DNA of 64,000 bases from Micromonospora kangleipakensis (GTDB lineage: Bacteria; Actinomycetota; Actinomycetes; Mycobacteriales; Micromonosporaceae). Within the stretch, counting starts at the first letter, position 1, and each line of letters opens with the position of its first letter. The notes beneath the pieces are model-generated. The model made no database searches. It was not told where the DNA came from and saw only the letters and a list, made by a program, of their open reading frames with translations. Of the stretch, positions 1 through 7,822 are shown one piece after another. Both the position numbers and the translations under genes were made by a program. The DNA is taken from positions 3,782,001 to 3,846,000 of the forward strand of contig NZ_SHLD01000001.1 of NCBI RefSeq assembly GCF_004217615.1. Reading direction: 5' to 3'.

Positions 1-851
1 AGTGGAGCGTCGCCCAGGAGCACGCGGCCACGCACATCAGCGAGCGGGTGGTGGCAGCCGTCGCCGGGTACGCCAACCCGCGGCCGACCCGCGGCCGGCT
101 CGTGGTCGCCTGCCTGGACGGCGAGTGGCACGCGCTGCCGCCCCGTCTGGTGGCCGAGGTGCTGCGCCTCCGGGGCTGGCAGGTCACCTTCCTCGGCGCC
201 AGCGTCCCCGCCGCGCACCTGGTGTCCTACCTGCACCGGTACGACGCGCACGCGGTCCTGCTGGCCTGCGCGCTGCCGATGCGGCTGCCGCACGCGCACC
301 GCATGATCGAGGCGTGTCGCCGCTCCGACGTGCCGGTGGTGGTCGGGGGGCGCGGGTTCGGCGACGACGGGCGCTGGGCGCGACGGCTGGGGGTGGCGTG
401 GGCGCCGGACGCGCCGACCGCCGCCGACCTGGTCGCCGACGAGCGGGCGCTGCGCCGGGTACCGCCGACCCAGCTCGACCACCTCGCCGACGACGAGTAC
501 GCCAGCCTGGTCAGGCGGCGCGGCGAGCTGATCGACAGCGCGCTGGCGGACCTGCGGGAGCGGGTGCCCGCGGTGCACGACTACACCCCGGCGCAGCTGG
601 ACTCGACCATCAGCGACCTGGGCTACATCATCGACTTCCTGGCCGCCGCCCTCTACGTCGACGACGCCACCCTCTTCACCGACTTCGTCGGGTGGCTGGT
701 GACGATCCTGACCAGCCGCGGGGTGCCGGCGGGTGCGGTCGGGCTCACCCTGGAGCATTATGGACAGACGCTGCGGGACTTTCCCCGGGCGGCGCGGTTC
801 CTCGACGGCGGCCGGGCGCTGGTGAGCGCAGCAGGCCGGCCGCGGCGCTGA
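1..851 (+). CDS. Cobalamin (B12)-binding domain protein, 5' end cut by window
   Basis: The reading frame is open from base 3, so the N-terminus lies outside the window. The first visible residues contain W-S-V-A-Q-E-H, which resembles the upper-face helix (E-H pair) of CarH/LitR-type B12 modules. A Rossmann-like B12 domain follows, with E-W-H-A-L-P matching the family's E-x-H-x-x-G/P cobalt-ligand motif, then V-T-F-L-G-A-S-V-P and a V-V-V-G-G-R-G strand. The last ~110 residues form a helical tail that I do not recognise. A light- or B12-sensing role is inferred from the motifs; the missing N-terminus could carry a MerR-type HTH or nothing. It is followed on the same strand by STAS and receiver genes, which suggests signalling rather than methyl transfer. 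Confidence 0.8.
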   Translation, partial: WSVAQEHAATHISERVVAAVAGYANPRPTRGRLVVACLDGEWHALPPRLVAEVLRLRGWQVTFLGASVPAAHLVSYLHRYDAHAVLLACALPMRLPHAHRMIEACRRSDVPVVVGGRGFGDDGRWARRLGVAWAPDAPTAADLVADERALRRVPPTQLDHLADDEYASLVRRRGELIDSALADLRERVPAVHDYTPAQLDSTISDLGYIIDFLAAALYVDDATLFTDFVGWLVTILTSRGVPAGAVGLTLEHYGQTLRDFPRAARFLDGGRALVSAAGRPRR

Positions 852-885
852 CCGGTCAGGTACGGGCGTCGGGACGCCTCCTGCT

Positions 886-891
886 TATACT
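886..891 (+). promoter_or_regulatory. Probable -10 box (TATACT) of the STAS gene
   Basis: TATACT is close to the actinobacterial -10 consensus TANNNT. Transcription would start near 898, which rules out the upstream in-frame TTG at 891 as the start of the STAS gene. No convincing -35 is visible. Confidence 0.45.
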
Positions 892-938
892 TGCTGCACT
901 GCAAGCATTCGCCTGCGGTGGGAGCGAGAGGGACCGCG

Positions 939-1286
939 TTGCCGTTCACCGTCACCTACGCCCAGCGGGCCGACGGTCGGGCGTGCCTGCGGCTCGCCGG
1001 TGAGCTCGACATGAGCACCGCCCCCGAGCTGAACGCCGAGATCGACCGGCTCCGCGCCGACGGTGAGCGGTACCTGCTGATCGATCTCACCGAGCTGACC
1101 TTCTGCGACTCGACCGGCATCGCGGCGTTCGTCCGCGGCGACAACCGGGCCTCGGCCGACGGCGGCTGGCTGCGGGTCACCGGGGCCAGCGGGCGGGTGG
1201 AGCGGGTGCTGCAGGTGACCGGGCTCGCCGAGGTCCTGCGCTACGACGCGGACACGCCCGACCCGGCCTCGCCGTCGCGCCCCTGA
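939..1286 (+). CDS. STAS-domain anti-sigma factor antagonist
   Basis: This protein of about 115 aa is a single STAS domain of the SpoIIAA/RsbV type. The phospho-acceptor motif is intact: F-C-D-S-T-G-I, with the serine in the usual D-S-x-G position. In this family the unphosphorylated form binds an RsbW/SpoIIAB-like kinase and frees a sigma factor. I chose the TTG at 939 because a purine-rich site (GAGAGGGA, about 926-933) precedes it. GTG at 918 is the alternative. It lies between the B12-binding gene and a receiver-only response regulator and may share regulation with them. Confidence 0.85.
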   Translation: MPFTVTYAQRADGRACLRLAGELDMSTAPELNAEIDRLRADGERYLLIDLTELTFCDSTGIAAFVRGDNRASADGGWLRVTGASGRVERVLQVTGLAEVLRYDADTPDPASPSRP

Positions 1287-1291
1287 TGGGC

Positions 1292-1297
1292 TAGATT
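1292..1297 (+). promoter_or_regulatory. Possible -10 box (TAGATT) for the receiver gene
   Basis: TAGATT fits TANNNT and lies 61 bases before the ATG of the receiver gene, giving a leader of roughly 55 nt. No clear -35 is visible. Confidence 0.3.
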
Positions 1298-1357
1298 TCC
1301 CCGCCAGCAGGTGACCGAGAGGTCCCGTTCCGCCACCGAGACGAAGCAGGTAAACCG

Positions 1358-1804
1358 ATGGGTCCAGGCAGCCCGAGCCCCGTTCGTATCCTGGTGGTGG
1401 ACGACGATCCGGGCGACGTCCTGATGATCGAGGAGGCCCTCGAGGACTCCGACGTCGAGAAGGTCATCGACGTGGTCAACGACGGCCAGGAGGCGATGGA
1501 GTTCCTCCGGCGCGAGGGTCGGCACATCGACGCCCGCCGCCCCGACATGATCCTTCTGGACCTGAACATGCCCCGGATGGACGGCCGGCAGGTGCTCGGC
1601 GAGGTGAAGCAGGACGAGGACCTGCGCACCATCCCGATCGTCGTGCTCACCACGTCGAACGCGGACACCGACATCGTCGGCAGCTACACGCTGCAGGCCA
1701 ACGCGTACGTGACGAAGCCGATCGACCTCGACGACTTCAACGACGTGGTGCGGCGCATCGACGAGTTCTTCGGCCGCGTGGTCGTGCTGCCCAAGCGCTC
1801 CTGA
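1358..1804 (+). CDS. Receiver-only response regulator (Rcp1/CheY-like)
   Basis: 148 aa, all receiver domain, with no output domain. Visible features are the acidic pocket V-D-D-D near residues 13-16, the phospho-acceptor aspartate in L-L-D-L-N-M-P, the conserved T/S in V-V-L-T-T-S, and the K-P of Y-V-T-K-P-I. The 'D-L-N-M-P-R-M-D-G' surround and the long beta3-alpha3 loop resemble Rcp1-type regulators that pair with phytochrome-like kinases or act as phosphorelay shuttles. No cognate kinase is adjacent. With the B12-binding and STAS genes just upstream it may be part of a light or stress relay (inference). Confidence 0.9.
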   Translation: MGPGSPSPVRILVVDDDPGDVLMIEEALEDSDVEKVIDVVNDGQEAMEFLRREGRHIDARRPDMILLDLNMPRMDGRQVLGEVKQDEDLRTIPIVVLTTSNADTDIVGSYTLQANAYVTKPIDLDDFNDVVRRIDEFFGRVVVLPKRS

Positions 1805-1985
1805 GCGTCGTTCGTCCGGATCGCCGCCGGCTGGGGTGCCGGGGGCGGGGATTGTCCACGCGCGGTCGCCGGTCGTCGACCGCCCTCGGATGCTGAACAT
1901 TTTTCCTGAACCGCCCCGGCGGTCACCGGCAGCACCCAGGATCGGCAGGTGGGGAAGAAACATCAGCTGCCTGGGGGGCGACAGT

Positions 1986-2534
1986 ATGAGGTTCTCCGTC
2001 GTTGAGACCGGTTACGACCAGCGGCAGGTGGACTCCTGCCTGGACGAGCTGGGGATCCGGTTGACCCGGCTCGCGGCGCGGGCGGAGAGCGCAGCCGGCG
2101 CCGGTCGTGAGTGGGACCAGATCCGGCAGGAGGCGACCCACCTCTGCGACCTGCTCGACCGGCGGGGCGCGGCCGAGGCGGGCGACGTGGCGGCCGTGCG
2201 GGCCGGCGCGACGGCGGTGGAGCGGGAGGCGGCGCTGCTGGCCCGGGCCCGTGGCGAACTCGACGCCGCCCGCGCCGAGGCACGCCTGGTCCGGGAGCGG
2301 GCGTACGCCGAGGCGGTGCAGGCCCGCCGCGACTTCGAGGCGGCGCTGCTGGCCCGCCGGCAGCGGGAGGCCCAGGTCGACCATTTTCTCGCCGGCCTGA
2401 CCGTGGATCCGGTGCCGGCCGACACCCCGACCGCCGCCGCGGCGGTGCCCGGCGGCGGGGTACCGGCGACCCGGCTGGCGACCGCCGCCGGCGAGGCCCC
2501 GGTCGAGCCGCCGTCCGAGCGGAGCGCGGCCTGA
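1986..2534 (+). CDS. DivIVA-like coiled-coil protein
   Basis: 182 aa. The N-terminus F-S-V-V-E-T-G-Y-D-Q-R-Q-V-D matches the DivIVA/Wag31 N-terminal motif (F-x-V-x-x-x-G-Y-D-x-x-x-V-D), which binds membrane in that family. Residues ~20-135 are an Ala/Arg/Glu-rich coiled coil. The last ~45 residues are Pro/Ala-rich and probably disordered. ATG 1986 is used because the DivIVA motif begins right after it; upstream in-frame codons give no recognisable sequence. It is shorter than Wag31, so it is more likely a DivIVA-domain accessory protein than the polar growth determinant. Confidence 0.7.
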   Translation: MRFSVVETGYDQRQVDSCLDELGIRLTRLAARAESAAGAGREWDQIRQEATHLCDLLDRRGAAEAGDVAAVRAGATAVEREAALLARARGELDAARAEARLVRERAYAEAVQARRDFEAALLARRQREAQVDHFLAGLTVDPVPADTPTAAAAVPGGGVPATRLATAAGEAPVEPPSERSAA

Positions 2535-2541
2535 CCGCGGC

Positions 2542-3387
2542 TCAGATCAGCGCGTCGACCACGGTGGTGGCCCGCTCCTCGTGCTGGGCGTACGCGTCGG
2601 GGAAGGCGGAGACCTGCACGGCCTGGGCGGCCTCGGTGATGCTGAGGTCCGCCCAGCCGGGCACCTCGGCCAGCGCCGCGTAGAACGCCCGGGCCGCGTA
2701 CGCCGGGCGCATCAGCTCGGCGACGGTGCCCCAGCCGCTGCTGGGCCGCTGCTGGAACAGCCCGACCGAGTCGTGGTCGGAGCCGCTGCCCTGGTGCGGG
2801 TAGTCGTACGACTCCGGCAGCACGTCGCTGGCCAGGTTGTAGAGGTTGCTCTCCTGCATCGCGGTGGCGATGGCCACGATCAGGGCCCGGCGCGGCAGCT
2901 TCCTGTCCCGCCCGACGTCGACGATCACCTTGGCGTTGTCCATCTGGCGCTGGTCCAGGCCGGCGACCGGCCGGGGGCGCTTCGGCCGGACCGGCTTCCG
3001 TGCGGCCTTCCTCGTCGGCGTCGGGCTCGGGGTGGCGGCCGGGATCGGGGTGACCGGCACGGCGACCGGCGGGGCGGTCCGCTGGAAGTCACGGGAGGCG
3101 CGCTCCTCCGCCTCGGCGGCGGCCGCCGCCCGGTCCGCCATCACCTCGCGTACGGGCTCGTGGCGCTGGCCGGTGTCCCGGGCACCGATGACGGCGACCA
3201 GGCCGAGACAGCAGGTCACGCCGGTGGCGACGGCGACCCGGGCCGAGGTCGAGGCGAGGGGTCCGCGGCGCGGCGGCTCCGGGGCCCGGTGCCGGCCGAT
3301 CGTCCTTTCGGCTGAGGCGGCATCGGTGGGACGGTCGGCGGGCCTCTTCGCGGTCTGCTTCTGCTCGGGGGTGTCGTCGGGATGCAC
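2542..3387 (-). CDS. Membrane-anchored lysozyme/transglycosylase-like protein
   Basis: 281 aa from a GTG start. A cytoplasmic N-terminus (~45 residues, charged) is followed by one hydrophobic segment (~47-67), then a coiled-coil/Pro-Thr-rich linker and a C-terminal lysozyme-like domain (~150-281). In that domain A-M-Q-E-S-N carries the probable catalytic glutamate, and S-V-G-L-F-Q-Q-R-P-S is typical of actinobacterial transglycosylase-like proteins. It probably acts on peptidoglycan outside the membrane. The start has TAGCCT six bases upstream and no Shine-Dalgarno, so it looks leaderless. Confidence 0.75.
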   Translation of the reverse strand: MHPDDTPEQKQTAKRPADRPTDAASAERTIGRHRAPEPPRRGPLASTSARVAVATGVTCCLGLVAVIGARDTGQRHEPVREVMADRAAAAAEAEERASRDFQRTAPPVAVPVTPIPAATPSPTPTRKAARKPVRPKRPRPVAGLDQRQMDNAKVIVDVGRDRKLPRRALIVAIATAMQESNLYNLASDVLPESYDYPHQGSGSDHDSVGLFQQRPSSGWGTVAELMRPAYAARAFYAALAEVPGWADLSITEAAQAVQVSAFPDAYAQHEERATTVVDALI

Positions 3388-3393
3388 CCGCCG

Positions 3394-3399
3394 AGGCTA
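3394..3399 (-). promoter_or_regulatory. -10 box (TAGCCT) of leaderless lysozyme-like gene
   Basis: On the minus strand TAGCCT is followed by six bases and then the GTG start, which places the transcription start at or next to the start codon. Confidence 0.45.
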
Positions 3400-3716
3400 G
3401 AAAGCATCCGGCCGGTTGCCATCGGGTCGGTTGGTGGCATGCGCCACAATTTGCCACGATCCGCCGGGGCATTACCCTCGGTGAACCATGAAACCGGCTC
3501 ATTGGTCGTTTCGGTTTTGTCGGCTATTACCGATCTAGCGGGGCGAACCCCGCGTAAGATCATCTTCGGTACGGGGTGCGCCGACCTCCCCCGTTCGGCC
3601 CATGCGCCACCCCACCGACCTGCTGGCGAGCGCTCCGCCGGAGGTGCCGGTCCGCCCCGCCGGACCCCGGTCGACCCGGCTGCCGCCATCGGCCCGCCCT
3701 CGCCTTCGCCGCTCGA

Positions 3717-3722
3717 TACGAT
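3717..3722 (+). promoter_or_regulatory. -10 box (TACGAT) of leaderless phosphatase-fold gene
   Basis: TACGAT lies seven bases before the GTG at 3730. No Shine-Dalgarno is present near any candidate start, which supports GTG 3730 as a leaderless start. Confidence 0.4.
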
Positions 3723-3729
3723 GCGGACG

Positions 3730-4680
3730 GTGACGGAGCGTGTGATCGACGAGCGGATGCCCGGTGACCCCCGCGGCCGCCGGGACCGGCGGGGGTTGAT
3801 CGTCGGCCTGCTCGCCGGCCTGCTCGCCGCGCTGCTCGCCGGCCACCGCGCGGTCCCCAACGTGTACGGCTTCGGCAGCCTGCTGGACAGCGCCACCCCG
3901 CTGCTCGGCCTCGGCGTACCGCTGCTCGTGCTCGCCGCGCTGCTGCGCCGGTCCCGGCGGGCGCTCGCGGCGGTGCTGCTCCCGACGGTCGTCTGGGCGG
4001 CGCTCTACGGCGGCGCGTGGCTACCGCCGGCGGCCGGGCCCGGCCCGGCCGCGATCCGCGTCGCCAGCCAGAACCTGCGGTCCGGCAATCCCGACCCCGC
4101 CGCCACCGTCGACCCGCTGGCCGGCTCCGGCGCCGACCTGATCGCGCTGCAGGAGGTCGACGACGACGATCGGGTCGACGCCGCGCTGCGCCAGCGGTAC
4201 CCGCACCGGGCCGCCGTGTCGACCGTCGCCCTGTGGAGCCGGTGGCCGATCCGGGACTCCACCGGCGTGGACACCGGACTGGGCTGGACCCGGGCGCTGC
4301 GCGCAGTGGTCGCCGCCCCGGGCGGCGACCTGGTGGTCTACGTGGTCCACCTGGGCTCGGCCCGGGCGGGGCACACCGCCACCCGGGACGACACGCTGGC
4401 CACACTGGCCAAGACCGTCCGTGCCGACCACGCCCCGCGACTGGTCGTGCTCGGCGACCTGAACACCGCCGCCACCGACCGGGTCTTCGTGCCGCTCACC
4501 CGGCTGCTGCGCGACGCCCAGGCGGACGCCGGGCAGGGCTTCGGCTTCACCTGGCCGGCCGAGCTGCCGGTGACCCGCCCCGACCACGTGCTCTACCGGG
4601 GGCTGAAACCGACGGCGGCCGGCGTACTGCGCACCCCGGACAGCGACCACCGGGCGGTGACCGCCGGCTTCCGCTGGTGA
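3730..4680 (+). CDS. Membrane-anchored endonuclease/exonuclease/phosphatase family protein
   Basis: About 316 aa. The N-terminus has three hydrophobic segments (roughly residues 18-37, 45-65 and 70-95), then an extracytoplasmic EEP domain. Its signatures are S-Q-N-L-R (Asn), L-I-A-L-Q-E-V-D (metal-binding Glu), V-V-L-G-D-L-N-T (Asp/Asn), and the terminal S-D-H-R-A-V (Asp-His pair). The family hydrolyses phosphodiester or phosphomonoester bonds; a secreted member may act on lipids, nucleic acids or sugar phosphates, and the substrate is unknown. ATG 3721, GTG 3742 and ATG 3757 are alternative starts. The gene converges with the OsmC gene, with only ten bases between the stop codons. Confidence 0.8.
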   Translation: MTERVIDERMPGDPRGRRDRRGLIVGLLAGLLAALLAGHRAVPNVYGFGSLLDSATPLLGLGVPLLVLAALLRRSRRALAAVLLPTVVWAALYGGAWLPPAAGPGPAAIRVASQNLRSGNPDPAATVDPLAGSGADLIALQEVDDDDRVDAALRQRYPHRAAVSTVALWSRWPIRDSTGVDTGLGWTRALRAVVAAPGGDLVVYVVHLGSARAGHTATRDDTLATLAKTVRADHAPRLVVLGDLNTAATDRVFVPLTRLLRDAQADAGQGFGFTWPAELPVTRPDHVLYRGLKPTAAGVLRTPDSDHRAVTAGFRW

Positions 4681-4690
4681 GCCCGGCGGC

Positions 4691-5116
4691 TCAGTGCCGG
4701 CCGTTCTCCGCCGGGGTGACGGTGAGCCGGTGCCGGCTGTTGTCGCCGCTGGAGAACGGCCAGAGCCGGTCCGCGTACGCGACCAGGTCGGCCAACTGCT
4801 CCCGGGTCAGCCCGGCCGAGGAGATTTCGGCGTGCACGTCGGCCCGGTACCGGCCGTCGTCGTCGCGGCCCAGTTTCGCCTCCGCGGTCACCTGGACCGT
4901 GTGCGCCTCATTGGTGATGTCGGCGGCAGCCTCCACCGCCGCGTGGTGCAGGCAGGACGCGAACGCGGCGGCGAGCAGCTGCTCGGGCTTCAGCCCGGTG
5001 CAGTGCGGCGCCAGCGGCGACGCCAGGGCGGTGGAGAGCCCACCGTCGTCGGTGCGTACGTGTCCGCCCGCAGCGGTCGCGGTGGCCTCGTGCAGCCAGG
5101 AACTCGGATCCGGCAT
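4691..5116 (-). CDS. OsmC/Ohr family protein, apparently one-cysteine type
   Basis: 141 aa, start supported by GGGAGG seven bases upstream. Family motifs are G-L-K-P-E-Q-L-L-A-A-A-F-A-S-C-L-H-H-A, which contains the expected peroxidatic cysteine. Ohr enzymes reduce organic hydroperoxides with a Cys pair. Here the position of the second cysteine (family C-P-Y-S) reads W-P-F-S, so the resolving cysteine is missing. An extra cysteine lies earlier in A-P-H-C-T-G. It may need an external thiol such as mycothiol for turnover (inference) or have another role. It is likely cytosolic. Confidence 0.85.
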   Translation of the reverse strand: MPDPSSWLHEATATAAGGHVRTDDGGLSTALASPLAPHCTGLKPEQLLAAAFASCLHHAAVEAAADITNEAHTVQVTAEAKLGRDDDGRYRADVHAEISSAGLTREQLADLVAYADRLWPFSSGDNSRHRLTVTPAENGRH

Positions 5117-5193
5117 CGCGTTCCTCCCGTCACTCACCCGCCCGGCTACCCGGCTCCCACCCGCTGAAACCGGGCCGGGGCCCGGGGGAGGAC

Positions 5194-6138
5194 TCAGCTG
5201 GCCCACTCCGTGGGCTGCCGGTCGACGACCATCGCCTCGGTGGACTCGGTCGCCGCCCGGTCGGTCCACGGGGAGACCGGGGCGATCCGCTGCCGGGGCG
5301 TCGCGGTCAGCATCGGCACGTAGACCCGGGCGTCCACCACCTCGGCGAGCAGCAGCGCGGCCATCAGGCTGCTGGGGCGCTGGTCCGGGTCGTCGGCCAG
5401 GCAGCGCCGGCACAGGTCGGCGACCTCCGCCGGCAGCCCCTCGATCTCCGGCAGCGGCTCCGGCGCCTGCCGCTTCCGCTCACCCAGCAGCTGGGTGGTG
5501 CTGCAGGCGGCGTACGGCAGGCGACCGGTCAGGCAGTAGTAGAGCAGCACGCCGAGGGCGTACATGTCCGCTGCGGGGGTGGCGGGCTGCTGGTCCAGCT
5601 GCTCCGGGGCAAGGTAGGCGGGGGTGCCCACCACGATGCCGTCCGGGGTGTGGTCCGTCGCGCCCGCCGAGGTGGCGATGCCGAAGTCGAGGACCTTCAC
5701 GCCCGACGGGGTGAGGATCACGTTCGCCGGCTTCACGTCGCGGTGCACGATGCCGTGCGCGTGCGCGGCGGCCAGGGCGGCGCTCACCTCGGCGCAGACC
5801 CGGACGGCGATCCGCCAGTCCAGCGGGCCCTCCCGAAGGTGGGCGGCGAGCGTCTCGCCCTCGGCCAGCTCCATCACGATGTACGGCGCCTCGCGGCCGG
5901 GCATCGTCGTCGAGGTGCCGAAGTCGTGCACGCTGGCCACGTTCGGGTGCACCAGCCGGGCCGCCGACCGGGCCTCCTCCCGGATCCGCTCCACCGACGT
6001 CGCCTCGTCGAGGCTGGGCGAGATCAGCTTCACCGCGACCGTCCGGTCCAGCACGAGGTCGTGGGCCCGCCAGACCTCCGACATCCCACCGATGCCGACG
6101 CGCTGTTCGAGCTCGTACCGCCCGCCCAGCGTCCTCAT
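5194..6138 (-). CDS. Soluble Hanks-type serine/threonine protein kinase
   Basis: 314 aa. The kinase core is complete: V-G-I-G-G-M-S-E-V glycine loop, V-A-V-K lysine, H-R-D-V-K-P-A-N catalytic loop (~residue 130), D-F-G metal site, G-T-P-A-Y-L-A-P-E-Q activation segment. The protein ends ~40 residues after the kinase domain and I see no transmembrane segment or PASTA repeats, unlike PknB, so it should be cytosolic. ATG 6138 is preferred over an upstream in-frame start because GAGGAG lies at a normal distance and the kinase domain begins 6 residues later. The substrate is unknown. Confidence 0.9.
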   Translation of the reverse strand: MRTLGGRYELEQRVGIGGMSEVWRAHDLVLDRTVAVKLISPSLDEATSVERIREEARSAARLVHPNVASVHDFGTSTTMPGREAPYIVMELAEGETLAAHLREGPLDWRIAVRVCAEVSAALAAAHAHGIVHRDVKPANVILTPSGVKVLDFGIATSAGATDHTPDGIVVGTPAYLAPEQLDQQPATPAADMYALGVLLYYCLTGRLPYAACSTTQLLGERKRQAPEPLPEIEGLPAEVADLCRRCLADDPDQRPSSLMAALLLAEVVDARVYVPMLTATPRQRIAPVSPWTDRAATESTEAMVVDRQPTEWAS

Positions 6139-6314
6139 CGACCACTCCTCGTCCTCGTCCGGGATCCGATCCCGGTGCTTCGGGACGCGGTACCCGGGGC
6201 CCGAGCTGGGCAAACCGCCGCGGGTTTGCCGGCCGGGGCCGGCCGCGGCGGGGTAGCTTCCCCTCCAGGGGCGTGGTTACCACGGGTCCCGGCCCGGGGA
6301 CGGAGGGTGTGCGG

Positions 6315-6548
6315 GTGGCTGAGGTGCGCGTACGGTTCGTCGGCGGACCCGCCCACGACCTGGTCCGGGAGCTGCCGGCCGACCCCGACGGCGCGCCGCC
6401 GCAGTGGTGGATCATGCGCCATCCCGGCCGCGCCGCGCCGCCGGCCGGCGGCGGACCGGACCACCTCTACGAGCGGGACCACCGGGACGGGTACGGCACC
6501 TGGACGATGCGTTTCGTCCGGACCGACCCGCTCGGCGCGACCGAGTGA
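6315..6548 (+). CDS. Small hypothetical protein (77 aa)
   Basis: I do not recognise this family. The protein begins V-A-E-V-R-V-R-F-V-G-G-P and has tryptophan- and aromatic-rich stretches (Q-W-W-I-M-R, Y-G-T-W-T-M-R-F). It has no signal peptide or membrane segment. GTG 6315 is chosen because GGAGGG (6302-6307) lies seven bases upstream. It is divergent from the kinase gene and converges with the SDR remnant. Confidence 0.6.
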   Translation: MAEVRVRFVGGPAHDLVRELPADPDGAPPQWWIMRHPGRAAPPAGGGPDHLYERDHRDGYGTWTMRFVRTDPLGATE

Positions 6549-6559
6549 CGGCGCCGCGG

Positions 6560-6715
6560 TCAGGCCGGGGCGGCGCGGCTGGTGTCGAGGCCGACCAGGG
6601 CGAGCCGGGCGCCCCGGGCCGCGGCCAGCTGGGCGGTGTGCGCGCCGATGCCCCGGGCGGCCCCGGTCACCAGGACGACCTTGCCGGTCAGCGGGCCGGG
6701 ACGAGGATCACCCAT
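6560..6715 (-). pseudogene. N-terminal stump of a short-chain dehydrogenase (SDR)
   Basis: An open frame of 51 codons (53 from the ATG at 6721) encodes the start of a classical SDR: L-T-G-K-V-V-L-V-T-G-A-A-R-G-I-G, i.e. the first beta strand and the T-G-x-x-x-G-x-G NAD(P)-binding loop, then alanine-rich helix and strand 2. It then stops at 6560-6562. The catalytic S-Y-K part of an SDR (~250 aa) is absent and nothing downstream continues it. Its start overlaps the end of the ApbE-like gene, so it would be translationally coupled. It is most likely the remnant of a deleted SDR gene. Confidence 0.6.
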
Positions 6716-7565
6716 GGGCATGCCCGGCAAGTTGCCACCGGGTAGCCGGCTGCGGAAGGACCGCCGGGCGCGCCACCGGCCAGGCCCGCACGCCGTGTCC
6801 GGCCAGCCACTCCGGGCCGTCCGGACCGCGCGCCAGCGCCGCCACCGCGAGCATCGCGGCCCGCGCCGCGTCCGGCGCGGCGACCGTCACCGCCGCCCAC
6901 GGCGAGGCCGGCGCCCCTCCGGTACGCGGGTCGCGTACCCCGCCGCCGTCCGCCCGATGCCCGTCCGCGGTGACCAGGGCGCCGCTCGCCAGGCTGCCCG
7001 GCCCGCCCTCGACCGCGACCGGCCAGCCGCCGTCCGGCGCCGGCCCGGCGGCGGCCACCCGGGAGCCGACGGCGACCAGCACGCCGGTCCGGTGCCGGAC
7101 CGCAACCTGCTCGGCGCAGCGCTGCGCCAGGTACGCGGTGGCGGTGGCGCCCAGGTCCAGCCACCTCGGCGGTGGTACCGACAGCAGCTCCCCGCGCAGC
7201 GTCACCGCCCGCCAGTCCGCCGTCCGGCCCACCGGCCCCGGCCCGGCGCCGCAGACCGGCAGCGGCCCCCGGACCGCCGCCCGGCGCAGCCGGGCCGCGC
7301 CGACGGTCGGGTCCACCGCGCCGCCGCTGGCGTCGGCCGCGCCGAGCGCCACCGCCACCAGGTCCCGCAGCAGCGGGCCGACCGGCACGGGGCGACCGGC
7401 GGCGCGGTGCGCCCGGGCCAGCTCCGACTCGGCGGTGCGCAGCGCGGCCAGCCGGCCCGCCACCGCGCGCCGGGCCGCCGGCAGCGCCGTCCGCTCGGTC
7501 ACCGCCACCCGCACCGGCCGGTCCCGCCACCACCAGCGGACCTCGAAGGTCCCGTTCAGGTTCAT
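6708..7565 (-). CDS. ApbE-like FAD:protein FMN transferase
   Basis: 285 aa. Family features are L-D-L-G-A-T-A-T-A-Y (family D-L-G-G-x-x-K-G-Y), G-V-L-V-A-V-G-S (family G-x-x-V-x-x-G-G), R-D-P-R-T-G-G-A-P (the conserved 'D-P-x-T-G' metal-site segment), and the final V-T-V-A-A-P-D-A-A-R-A helix. ApbE transfers FMN from FAD to a Thr/Ser of a partner flavoprotein. No lipoprotein signal is visible and it is shorter than classical ApbE, so it may be cytosolic. No obvious FMN-accepting partner is adjacent. The conserved lysine and glycine of the first motif are replaced, so activity is uncertain. Confidence 0.75.
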   Translation of the reverse strand: MNLNGTFEVRWWWRDRPVRVAVTERTALPAARRAVAGRLAALRTAESELARAHRAAGRPVPVGPLLRDLVAVALGAADASGGAVDPTVGAARLRRAAVRGPLPVCGAGPGPVGRTADWRAVTLRGELLSVPPPRWLDLGATATAYLAQRCAEQVAVRHRTGVLVAVGSRVAAAGPAPDGGWPVAVEGGPGSLASGALVTADGHRADGGGVRDPRTGGAPASPWAAVTVAAPDAARAAMLAVAALARGPDGPEWLAGHGVRAWPVARPAVLPQPATRWQLAGHAHG

Positions 7566-7822
7566 CTCGGCAGCCTGCGGGCCGTGCCTGGAGGGGACGT
7601 GGGTCGGGCCTGTGGCCCCGCTGTGCGTCGGCCGCGCCGGGTGGCGCCGGGGTCACAGACGAGCGGGCACGATCGGCACCGGGGGCGGGGCGGAGACCTG
7701 TCGGGGCCCCGATCCAGGGTCGACGACCGGCCGACGGCGGGCCTCGCGCGAGAGCGTCCCGGCGGGCCCGCACAGCTGGTACACAGGATCGGGACAGGCC
7801 CGGCACAGCGGAGCGACCCACG

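Larger units (their letters stand above)
3388..3729. other. 342-bp divergent intergenic region
   Basis: It separates the lysozyme-like gene (-) from the phosphatase-fold gene (+). Base composition drops noticeably at about 3425-3560. It holds a perfect 6-bp hairpin with a CGAA loop (3538-3553), a TAGCCT box for the minus gene (3394-3399, reverse strand) and a TACGAT box for the plus gene (3717-3722). I see no credible ORF here. Confidence 0.6.

Noticed and set aside
3388..3560. Possible ydaO-type (c-di-AMP) riboswitch before the lysozyme-like gene
   Set aside because: Such genes often have one, but the conserved GGGGAACC-type blocks are not found on the minus strand, and a -10 box six bases before the GTG fits a leaderless transcript better.
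5117..5413. N-terminal extension of the OsmC-type protein
   Set aside because: The extra ~100 residues are Arg/Pro-rich, overlap the kinase gene and lack family similarity; ATG 5116 has a strong ribosome site.
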